A stretch of 64,000 nt of DNA from NCBI GenBank assembly GCA_026770025.1, contig JAMXDE010000008.1, positions 372,001-436,000 on the forward strand, in the 5' to 3' direction. This DNA is from Craspedostauros australis. Taxonomy: Eukaryota; Bacillariophyta; Bacillariophyceae; Mastogloiales; Achnanthaceae. A model generated the notes under the pieces. The model was not told where the DNA came from and did not search any database. It saw only the letters and a program-made list of their open reading frames with translations. A program made the position numbers and the translations under genes. Each line of letters begins with the position of its first letter. Positions within the stretch are counted from its first letter, which is position 1. Below, one piece after another: positions 36,470-45,369 of this stretch.

Positions 36470-38777
36470 ATGAGGCGCTGCACAATCTTCTCAGCAAAGG
36501 ACGTGATGCTGGTGACCTGGTGGACTGTGGCTTCGCTGATTGCGGCTGCGATTGCCTGCAGCAAACCCGCCTTGGCACAGCAGGAATGCGTCGACGGCGG
36601 CAGCGATGAGGGCACGTGCTCTTCATCGCCGGCGGCAGGCAGCGCGAGGGAGGTGGAATGCGGGGTGTATATGGCGCCGTCCACGTTGGGAGACTTCACG
36701 AACCTGGGCATCTTCACAGGCAAGGATTTGGGGATGAATGAGACGATCAACTTCCCCGACATCGCCATCCCTCTGCTATTTCGCGGATGGTACGTTACGA
36801 GTAGAGTTCGTGGTTTCATGACCAGTGGGATGGATAGTGCTATTCCAGAATGCGATCCACCTTGCAAAGAGTGGCTCTGGACAGCGCAGAAGCTTTGATG
36901 ATGATTGCATTGTGCACAACGCGTACTCTGCCCTGTTGCTATCCTGCCTTGCTGTTTATTCCGTTTTGCCATTCCGAACAAACCACTCACTTATTACCTC
37001 ATTCACTCACAACCATGCCTATGGTAACCAATCCTACGAACTGTACTGGGCCCATGCATACTGCTCTCAACATTCGTGTACACACCAACCCTCACTTCTC
37101 CGACGAAGGGCCAAGCATCCCACTGAATTCAACCGTGATGGATCGTTGTGGGATCGGTACATATGGAAAGGAAAGACGGTCAACATCGAGAGCTACAATG
37201 ACTTGGACCGCTCCCAAACGAAGTCCGTCTTCATACCCGGCGTGGGCTGTACCGTCAATTCATTGCTGGACATGAACAACATCGAATCAGTCTTCGAGAC
37301 TCAATACGGCACCGCCAACGTACCGCGATCGGACCCGGGCGCTGGAGCCTTCTCACCGTACCATTCGGCTATCACAAGGACCACGCAGTCCGTCGCGAGT
37401 GGGTCCGAGCTGTTTGCATCCTACGGGCACGGATGGATACCGACGATACCGGATGTCGCCGTGACGTTGGATGAGCATCTGGATGATGCGGATGCGTTCA
37501 TGATGCAGTACGACGAGTGGGTGCAGCAGATGAGAGCAAGGCATCCAACGGAGCTGGACGATGGCCACATTGAACGCTTGTGGCGGCTGATGAAGTCCTT
37601 TCCACAACCACGCTCGGCGTCCTTTTCGGTGTTACCGCATGAAGAATGGAGTGTCGTCCAACAGCGTCAGGCAGCACAGCGCAAGGAGCAACAAGGCCAG
37701 CAGCAGCAAATGGCATCAAACGAGAGCAAACGCCAGAGTTCCACATCGCGGCATTTCATTGAGAAGAAAGGCCGCCGATCTCTGGAATGGCTGCAACAGT
37801 ATGGCAAGTGCCAGGATCACATGCACCCGGATGATTCCACTTTGCCACATGCAGGTCGTGGTGCATTCGCTACCAGGGATCTGCCCAAGGGAACAATCGT
37901 AGGCTACGCGCCGCTGATCCACATCGCGAAACAAGGCAAGGATCTATTGGAAGTGCCCCATGATGGCGTGCGAAATAGCGAACCCAAATCGCATGAGCAC
38001 ACCAAGCCCGACCTCGTGACCAACTACAGCTTCGGACATCGCAATTCCACCGTCCTTTTGACACCGTACGGCGGAATCGTGAACTACATCAACCACAATC
38101 CAAATCCGAGCAGCATCAACGTGCGCATCCAATGGCCGGATCGAGAATTGATCGCGCACAAGCCCGATTGGTTGCAGCAGGATGTCGAATTTCTTGCCAA
38201 TGCCAACGAGAACATCGGCCTGTCCTTCGATTACGTTGCAACGCGGGACATTGGCCAAGGGGAGGAGATCTTTATGGATTATGGTCCAGAGTGGGAAGCA
38301 GCTTGGAATCGGCACGTCGCCCAATGGCAGCCTCCGCTCGATTCTGCATCCTACGTGCATTCATCGCAGTACGAGCGTCCGCGGTACTTTCTCACCGAGG
38401 AAGAATTGGAGCAGGACCCGTATCCGCCGAATTTGCGTACAATGTGTTATGAATCATTTCGCAAAAAACAGGCAGGTTCACAGATGAACAACGTGCTCTA
38501 CTCGTATCTACCGGTTGTCCGGCCCACAGACCATCGTGTGCATTGCACAGTGCTACAACGACACCGCACGTCGTCGTCGTCGTCGTCGTCACACACATAC
38601 ACTGTGCAACTTCGCTCGAGATCGAGCGAGCATGTGGTGGTGTCCGGTTTCGAAGAGAGTGCCATCTTTCTGTACGACACGGCATTTTCGCAGGACTGGC
38701 ATCTGACAGGAGCATTCCGACACAAGCTCTTCGTTCCTGATGACATGTGGCCAGAGAGTTGGAACAATTTGGTGTAA
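36470..38777 (+). CDS. Secretory-pathway protein with two SET-like halves
   Basis: Two exons, 36470-36789 and 37109-38777, GT-AG intron in phase 2, 662 residues. The acceptor at 37108 was chosen because it restores the Trp codon after LLFRG and follows a pyrimidine-rich stretch; it is less certain than the donor. The N-terminus has a hydrophobic stretch (VTWWTVASLIAAAIA) typical of a signal peptide or anchor. First half: CGVYMAPSTLGDFTNLGIFTG, a SET start-like motif, and GSELFASYGHGW near residue 205. Second half: AGRGAFATRDLPKGTIVGY (about 356), NYINHNPNPSSINV (the NHxxxPN-type SET core) and GEEIFMDYGPEW (about 491). SET domains usually methylate lysine using S-adenosylmethionine, but a signal peptide puts this one outside the nucleus, so the substrate is unknown. 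The first half lacks the NH core and may be non-catalytic. Similar double-SET secreted proteins occur in diatoms (recalled). Confidence 0.82.
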
Positions 38778-38998
38778 AGTAGGACGCAACTATTCTCTCT
38801 GTCTCTCTAGATACTATTCGTGCTCGATGTCAATCATTTGACTCTTGGCTTGTACCATACAAATACGCTGCCGCGACTTATGCTCTTTGATGGAATCGCA
38901 CCTATCACACCTGCCTCCCTTCGCAAGAGCGATCAATGGACGTCCAGCGCCATCCGCCACCATCATTTGTTGCTCTTCGCAGCCGTAGTGTTTGCAAT

Positions 38999-40105
38999 TT
39001 ACCTGCCCGCTTTCTTCGTGTGGTCCTTGTGACTGCCGGTGCTCTTTCTCCTGTCGCTGCCATTGCCGCTAGTGCTGTTGGTACCACCGCTACCGCCACC
39101 ATTATCGTCGTCTCCGTCGGATTCATCGTCCTCATGCTCCATACGATTGCCGCAAATGTATGCGATGAACTTCTTGCGCTTGATTTCGTTGGAATCGCCA
39201 GCCACGATGCCAAAGTCTTCGTTGAGCCACGTCACAAGCCAGCTGATCTGCTTGTGATTCCAGTGCTTGGTATCGTAGACGCGACGCGGAAAGTGTTCCT
39301 GCGGCACGAGGGTGCCCACGGAGGCCGGTTCGCCGCCGTACGCGTAGCGGTTGGACATGCCGGGCAGCGGATTGCCGTTTCCGGACGTCATCTTGAGGAT
39401 GGGAGCCAAAGGCATTTTCTGCGTCGTGGCGCTGATGGCCATGCGGAAGGCGCGGCGGTTCTTGCGGAAGATATCCTCGTTGCGTGTCTTGGCTGTGAGC
39501 TGCTGCACGTGCATCATGAGCTCGTTCTGCGTTGCCTGCATCTCGTGTTGGGTTTGCTTCATGCCGCGCAGCTCCTTGAGCAAGTGGCAGGTCAGTTCGT
39601 ACGATGCTCCCGCCGTGACGCGCGCGTCGCCGTAGATCGCGTGCTCGATGGCTTGGTATTGCACAGACGATGACGCAGGTGGTGCCGCCGATGTGGAAGA
39701 CAGTGACGCTGTTGGCAATGGCTGCTCGCCGGTCGCAAGCGTGGGGAAGGTGGGGGAGTAGTCCGGTTTGGTAACCATCCGTTGTTTAAGTTCCTGTTGC
39801 GCGCCGAACACGTCTTGGACGGAAATAGTGTTGTTGTTGACGCGTTGCGCCTTGTCACTGTTTAAACGCTTGTCGTTGGCCCGTGGTTGGTTGCTGTTCC
39901 TGCTGTTGGTGTTGCTACCGTTCATGTTCATGCAAACTCTCTTGGAACGCACGCACTTTGCTGGTGGCGATCGCATTGCAAAGGCAGCGCCACTGCCCTC
40001 GTTGGCTCGCTTCCTCGTGTTCGCGGCATGGACACCATTGACTGCCTTGCCATCGTGGCCGAATGCGGATGCCACCTGTGATGGTTTGGGTTGGTGTTCG
40101 GACAT
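38999..40105 (-). CDS. Coiled-coil protein, diatom-type, unknown function
   Basis: Single-exon gene of 368 residues, convergent with the SET gene. Residues 1-150 are low complexity with basic patches (KCVRSKRVC, RANDKRLNSDK). A predicted coiled coil spans about 170-215 (LLKELRGMKQTQHEMQATQN). A conserved-looking block follows (about 232-322): PLPGMSNRYAYGG, EHFPRRVYDTKHWNHKQISW and LNEDFGIVAGDSNEIKRKKF. This end resembles a C-terminal block found in many uncharacterised diatom proteins. The tail is acidic then Gly/Ser/Lys-rich. No signal peptide; basic patches suggest a nuclear or cytosolic location. No catalytic motif is seen. Confidence 0.75.
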   Translation of the reverse strand: MSEHQPKPSQVASAFGHDGKAVNGVHAANTRKRANEGSGAAFAMRSPPAKCVRSKRVCMNMNGSNTNSRNSNQPRANDKRLNSDKAQRVNNNTISVQDVFGAQQELKQRMVTKPDYSPTFPTLATGEQPLPTASLSSTSAAPPASSSVQYQAIEHAIYGDARVTAGASYELTCHLLKELRGMKQTQHEMQATQNELMMHVQQLTAKTRNEDIFRKNRRAFRMAISATTQKMPLAPILKMTSGNGNPLPGMSNRYAYGGEPASVGTLVPQEHFPRRVYDTKHWNHKQISWLVTWLNEDFGIVAGDSNEIKRKKFIAYICGNRMEHEDDESDGDDDNGGGSGGTNSTSGNGSDRRKSTGSHKDHTKKAGR

Positions 40106-40478
40106 GATACGATTGGGTCTGTATGCGATTGCACTGCGAGCTTTGCTGCGTATGATTGTTGCTGTTCTGCTATTACGTTCCGCTGTTGCCGTCGGCGTGG
40201 CCGACAGGTGAAATCCTTTGGGGCTGATCTTTCTGTCTCGCTTTGGATTTCGAATTCAAACCGACTCTTGTTGCTGTTGCTGCTGATTGTAACGTTCGTC
40301 GGACTTTCGTGGTCTGCGGACTCTCGTGATGGTCCCGAAGTGTTTGCAAAACATGCCACCACACAGGAAGCACAGTCTGATTGTTTGTTTTGTGATGATG
40401 AAACTGTTCTGTTGTTTGAGTCATGCATACGTGCATCCTCGCACGAACAGCCACGACGAGCATCGGCACTCGGCACAC
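40106..40478. other. Gap between two minus-strand genes
   Basis: 373 bases between the ECO1 stop and the coiled-coil gene start. No gene, repeat or RNA fold is apparent. It should hold the promoter of the coiled-coil gene and the 3' end of ECO1. Confidence 0.5.
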
Positions 40479-41561
40479 TCACGCGCATTCGCTGTCGTAC
40501 ACCAGCACCGACGCATCACAGTATGCGCACGCAAGCTCATACCCCGCCGTCGTGGGACTGGAGAATGCCATGTGCGTCTTAGGCACACGCGGCATGGCGA
40601 AGACCATGTTGGCACGCGCCGCATCCAGCAGACACCGCGCCACACCACGACGTCGATGGGCAGCATGCGTCCATAGCTGGGCCACGCCGAGGATGGCCTT
40701 CTGGGCAACGCGCGATCGCTGCATGCTGTCATGAACAGGATAGGCCGCGCCGATGCGTTCCATCATGGCCATGCCGATGACGCGTTGTTTGTGGATGTAG
40801 AGATAGAGCGTCGGATGCGGGAATTGAGTCTCGTGCTGTCTCACATTGTAGGTGGTGTCGGCGCACGAACCCAGGTCGTCTCGCACAATGTCCAACAGCA
40901 GCTGCAGCGTATCCTTGAACTTGTTGGAGACCACGCGCTGCGGTTGCACTTGCACGACGTACGCGGATGCCGTCGTGGTCGCAACGGTGACGCCTTTCAG
41001 CTTGACCTTGGCGGCAGATTTGAACGGCCAGGCGACGCCGTGCTTGTAATTGTGACAAATGTCGTCGTGCATGCGTTCTTCCGCTGGTAATCCCACTTCG
41101 TAGAGCATCCCGCAGATGGTGCATTCGATCTTGCGGCCGAAGCTGGATTGTCCAAAGTCCAAGTACAGCTGTTCGAATGCTGGTTTGGTCCTCTTCTTGT
41201 CGTTTGTGTTGGTGGTTGCATTGGATGCTTCTGCTGAATCATCGTTTGGCACTTCCTGCGAGAATGATGGAGGAATGAGCGTCGCGCCTGGCGGCTTCGA
41301 GTTCATGCAATGCTCGTCAGACGTCGCACTGCACTGCAATGCCGATGACGTTGTGGACCGCAAAAGAGATGCACTTGCTGCATCAGCGTATGCTGGCGCG
41401 TTTGGTCTCTTTCGTTTTGCGCTGATTGTTGCAGGTGCAACAGAGAAGAATGATCGCAACGTCGACTGTCTCTGCGTCCCCTCGTTCCATTCGCATGGCG
41501 ATGCTAACGATATGGCAGCACCATTCGTGATGACCTTCTTCGCTTGCCGTCTTCGTCTCAT
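40479..41561 (-). CDS. ECO1: Sister-chromatid cohesion acetyltransferase (Eco1/ESCO type)
   Basis: Single-exon gene of 360 residues. Q32-S-T-L-R-S-F38-F39 is a textbook PIP box, the PCNA-binding motif that tethers Eco1 to replication forks. A C2H2 zinc finger follows (C147, C150, H165, probably H170) in IECTICGMLYEVGLP. The C-terminal acetyltransferase domain has LWTHAAHRRRGVARCLLDAA, whose RRRGVA is the acetyl-CoA loop, then the Eco1 signature MAFSSPTTAGYELACAYCD and a final VLVYD. The enzyme acetylates Smc3 during S phase to lock cohesin on sister chromatids in the nucleus. The disordered region between PIP box and finger (40-125) is Ser/Thr/Asn-rich. Length fits short Eco1 proteins. The order PIP box, zinc finger, GNAT is canonical. 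Confidence 0.93.
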   Translation of the reverse strand: MRRRRQAKKVITNGAAISLASPCEWNEGTQRQSTLRSFFSVAPATISAKRKRPNAPAYADAASASLLRSTTSSALQCSATSDEHCMNSKPPGATLIPPSFSQEVPNDDSAEASNATTNTNDKKRTKPAFEQLYLDFGQSSFGRKIECTICGMLYEVGLPAEERMHDDICHNYKHGVAWPFKSAAKVKLKGVTVATTTASAYVVQVQPQRVVSNKFKDTLQLLLDIVRDDLGSCADTTYNVRQHETQFPHPTLYLYIHKQRVIGMAMMERIGAAYPVHDSMQRSRVAQKAILGVAQLWTHAAHRRRGVARCLLDAARANMVFAMPRVPKTHMAFSSPTTAGYELACAYCDASVLVYDSECA

Positions 41562-42143
41562 CTTCGATCAATTTGATGTGCTGTGTGGATCTTTCGTCCT
41601 TGTTATTATTGTTACTGTTATTGTTGTTGGCTTGGCACTTGTCGCAACAAGAAACACGCACACACACATGCGCACCAACAAACACGCACAAATCAGTTTT
41701 GTTGTTTTCGTGATCGGTCGAGAAGTGATGTTCGCGCCAAAAAAAAGAAAGATGCCATGCCCGAATTGAGTCGATTGAGTCAATTAGTCAAATCAATCAA
41801 TTCAACTCCACATCCGCGATAAAAATAAGCCTTCTTCTGTCCTGTTTCGTGGGATCTGTTTGACGACAAAATTCTCCAACGTCACGCATTGGAACGTCGG
41901 GACTCGACACAGAATAAAAATCTCGCCTCGGCTGATACTATTTACGTGCACGCGACAGTTGGGACACCTCCAACATGGTCGTTTTCGGTTCATCGCATGC
42001 CGAAAAGCTCACAACATGTCGGGATGGCGAATGAAAGAAACAGAGAAGTTGCAAGGAGGCATCAGATGAGAGACACGATCAGGCGTCGAAGTAGTATTGC
42101 CACCACCACCAACACTGACGACAAGAATAACGAGAATAACAAC
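41562..42143. other. Divergent promoter region between ECO1 and MORN-A
   Basis: The frame of the next gene is open from 41889, so the true start could lie upstream of 42144. The region holds a GTT-rich stretch near 41600 and a CA-rich stretch near 41655-41690. No other feature is seen. Confidence 0.4.
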
Positions 42144-43442
42144 ATGGCGACCACATCCGCACGGCGATCCCCGTTTTCTCGCTCGTATTCACGCACGCAT
42201 TCTCGTTCCAATTCCAGGTCGCGAGCGCCTGCTTATCAGCAGTCATATGACTATTCACAGCCGCAATCACAATACCACCACTACGACTACGACTACGACT
42301 ATCCGCAATCACCGTATCCACAGGACGCAAGCAGCGTAAACACGATGGCGCCATCGTTCGCAAAAACGGCGCAAAGCATCGGCTGTTCCGCCAGCTCCAT
42401 CTTTGCCGTCGACAGCATGCCACCGGTGCATCGCAGCAAGGAACCCGTCGGCGCCACGCTGCAGGTCAAGAAGGTCTATCTGGGACGTGCGCCGGAAGGA
42501 CAGCGGTACGATGAGCAGAAGGCGATGCAACGGACGCCCCATGCGTTGGAGCCACCGGAGTGCCGCTATGCTCGGTTGGAAGCGAGGGGGATGTATCGTC
42601 ATCACAATCACAGCCAACGCCGCAATCATGTGGCGGAGGATCCGTCCGTGGCACAAAGCGTGCTGCACAACAACAGAGACAAGGAAGACGATGGCGATGA
42701 TGATGACGACGACCACCTCCTGTCTGCCGAGATCCAGCAGTATATCCAGGTCATTCAAATGCAACGCAACGCCATCACGTTTTTGCAGCTGCAGGTGCAA
42801 CGATTGGAGAATCGCAATGCATTCCTTGAGGGACGTCTGCAGATGCAGAACGAGGACCGCGATGATGTGCCATTTGGAAAACCTCAGCAGGATATGGACA
42901 CACTCCTCCAACCATCATCGCACCACCGAACCAGAGCGACGTCACAAGCCTCGACCAGCAGCAGCACGAGTAGTCAGATTTCCGTGCAGTGGCACCACAA
43001 CAAGAATCCGCCTTGCGAGACCAACCATCCAGCATCGCGGCAGGATCTTTTGTTGGAGGACGTGTATGCCGTTTCGGAGTTACTGGATGCGAATCACGCT
43101 CCGCAGCAATTGGCGGGATTGCAGATCCCCTGCAACGACGACAAATCCCTGGATTATTCCACCACGACCGATCGCAAACGTGTGCGCAATCTCATCGTCG
43201 TCTTGCGAGGTCACGAAAACACCAAGTACAGCGGACCCGTCGTGGCTTCCCAGCACGATCCCACCCAGTCGCTGCCGCACGGCATGGGCATTGCGCGCTT
43301 CATGTCGGGTGACACCTACTGCGGCGAATTCCGGCACGGCGAGATACACGGCATGGGCACGTGGTATGCCAAGGAACCGGCGGTGAAAGAGGAGGATTGG
43401 GAGCGGCATGAGTATGATGGTGGCGCTTACGATATGCTGTGA
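42144..43442 (+). CDS. MORN-motif coiled-coil protein A
   Basis: 432 residues from the ATG at 42144, chosen for its A at -3; in-frame ATGs at 41889 and 42066 are alternatives. Residues 1-60 are Ser/Arg- then Tyr/Gln/Pro-rich (QPQSQYHHYDYDYDYPQSPY). Next come the motif KKVYLGRAPEGQ, an Asp-rich stretch and a coiled coil (about 192-239) with RNAITFLQLQVQRLENRNAF. A single C-terminal MORN-like repeat (about 379-409) reads HGMGIARFMSGDTYCGEFRH then GEIHGMGTW. MORN repeats often bind lipid or act as membrane-proximal scaffolds; one repeat alone is weak evidence. The gene at 56487 is a paralogue sharing VYxGRAPEG, the coiled coil and the MORN end. It lies upstream of the two cyclase genes on the same strand. 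Confidence 0.8.
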   Translation: MATTSARRSPFSRSYSRTHSRSNSRSRAPAYQQSYDYSQPQSQYHHYDYDYDYPQSPYPQDASSVNTMAPSFAKTAQSIGCSASSIFAVDSMPPVHRSKEPVGATLQVKKVYLGRAPEGQRYDEQKAMQRTPHALEPPECRYARLEARGMYRHHNHSQRRNHVAEDPSVAQSVLHNNRDKEDDGDDDDDDHLLSAEIQQYIQVIQMQRNAITFLQLQVQRLENRNAFLEGRLQMQNEDRDDVPFGKPQQDMDTLLQPSSHHRTRATSQASTSSSTSSQISVQWHHNKNPPCETNHPASRQDLLLEDVYAVSELLDANHAPQQLAGLQIPCNDDKSLDYSTTTDRKRVRNLIVVLRGHENTKYSGPVVASQHDPTQSLPHGMGIARFMSGDTYCGEFRHGEIHGMGTWYAKEPAVKEEDWERHEYDGGAYDML

Positions 43443-43720
43443 TGGAGCAGAGCCTGACAGAACCATACTTCGCGTGCGCAATCCCCACCTTCAACTGCAA
43501 GGAACTCGAGGAATCATACTCCAAAACGTTTGACACAATAGTAGAGAGTAACACTACCCTCTTCCAATTCTCTGCCTGTCTCTCTCTTGAGAGAGAAGAA
43601 TACAGTAGACGATAGACTGGCTCTCTTCCTGTCTGCCTGCCAATTTGTGAACGAGCCCTTCTGGAACAGGTTGCATTGAGAAGATTGAAATGGACAGACA
43701 GACAGAATACACACTGAATC

Positions 43721-43744
43721 AGACAGACAGACAGACAGACAGAC
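43721..43744. repeat. (AGAC)6 microsatellite
   Basis: Tetranucleotide run; a shorter related run (GGACAGACAGACAGA) lies about 30 bases upstream. Confidence 0.9.
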
Positions 43745-45286
43745 TATTCTGTCAGTGTCGATACGGTCGAGAACAGACGGGCAACAAACCGTATCCTTTG
43801 TGCCAACAAACACACAGAACAGGCACAAGCATTGATCAGACATCACGCAAACAGGAACATCGAGGACCTCAAAGAAAGCAGAGGAAGAGAACATGACATC
43901 CCCCATTCGCAGCTCGCTCTCTTTCCAGACATGGCGTAGATCGTGGTCTCTGGATCCACCATCAGCATTTGCAACCAACGTCCGATGCCGACCCGAACTT
44001 CAAGTATCCCTGAGCATCGAACATGTCGCTTCAACAAAAAATGAGCTCGCATCCACCATCGTGGAATGCGGAATGAACGAGCAGAAACGAGAACGGGCAG
44101 ATGGCGACGCGCTTGTTCTCCAACCTCTGCATGGAGATCTCTTTACTTTATCCAGAGATTCCTCTGGTGGCGGCGTCTCCTTCGGTTGCATCGCATCGGC
44201 CAAGGAAGGGCTCGCAGTTGTGGACCGCCGGGCCTTGGGGTTGAGTTGTGATGGGGCACCAAGACTTGGCGTCGTTCTGCAACCATTGTCTTGGAGATTC
44301 CTACAGAACCTGTTCTCCACATCTGCTCTGTCCACCGAGGAGCTTCGGGAACACAATTGCGCAAGTCATCCAACAAGAACTTGCATCCCTGTGTGGTCCT
44401 CTTTGTTCCGCTTGGAGAGTGGGGTGACTCATCAGACTTCTCATCCCAGACATGAGTTGGGCACGTGGGCAGCATCAAGAAGCGAGCCCAGACTTTCTCG
44501 ATGTGTGCGAACACCAGACTGCAAGTCCAATGTGGGACCGAAGGAGGAAGTGGAGGGGGAACGTTGACACGTAGAACTATGCCGCCCAAACATCTACGAG
44601 CGATGCTCCAGAAATGTGGAGAAACGGCTGGCATCGGCGAAGTCGATTGCGCTGATTTGGGGCTTCCCGAGGACGAGCCAGCGGAAGACGAAAAAGCATC
44701 GACAACCAGAACGCACGTGAGACCACTCAGAAATTCCGTGCGGAGACGAAGTTGCCCGTGACGACACCTCCCAAAGGCATAAAAACAACCATCCCAAAGC
44801 GCTTAGCGTCAATGCGTGGCGGGCCTCGTTGACAAACGAAGTTGTGATCCTCGTTGTACGCAAGGCAGCGATGGGGGGTAGATATGCCTTCACGAATGGA
44901 CGCGTTTCTCTTTGAAGTTGGATGGGCTCTCTATTCAGACGAGGTCATGCCAGCAAATTATGAGGGCCATGCACCTCTGTCTCCAACGAGCCGCCACACA
45001 AAAGAGGTCCGCAACCCGATTTCGCAAACATACCCTTCACGACTTCACCTCTTGTTTGGAGCGTGCGGGGACAGTACACATGCACGAGCATCTATGGACA
45101 CAGGAGACCCACGAGGATCCCAACAACAGCACCCCAGGATGTGTTTGATTTCACAATTCCCAGTCTCGATCCCATCGAACATTCACTCATCAACGATAGC
45201 CGCACACCTACCAGCGACAACAACCCCAGCCACATTTGACCGCCCACATCCATTTTCGAATTTCTTCACTTCCCAGTCCCAACGCC

Positions 45287-45300
45287 CATAAAACAAACAT
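45287..45300 (+). promoter_or_regulatory. TATA-like element of cyclase-PDE A
   Basis: CATAAAACAAACAT lies 83 bases before the ATG. The same word with one change, CATAAAACAAGCAT, lies 100 bases before the ATG of cyclase-PDE B, inside an otherwise diverged upstream region. Conservation and the ATAAAA core suggest a core promoter element. Confidence 0.5.
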
Positions 45301-45369
45301 CGGCAACGCCGACTTATATGAAGTGATTTGCTGCATTCATTCCATTCCACCACGTCGCATCATCCAACC

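Larger units (their letters stand above)
43443..45369. other. Intergenic region upstream of cyclase-PDE A
   Basis: No gene is supported, though one plus-strand frame (43893-44567) is longer than most spurious ones and has no recognisable domain. An (AGAC)6 run is at 43721-43744. The last 90 bases hold the conserved ATAAAA-type element and the 5' UTR of cyclase-PDE A. Confidence 0.45.

Noticed and set aside
43893-44567. 224-codon plus-strand frame upstream of cyclase A
   Set aside because: Contains no recognisable motif, overlaps minus-strand frames of similar length, and resembles no neighbour.
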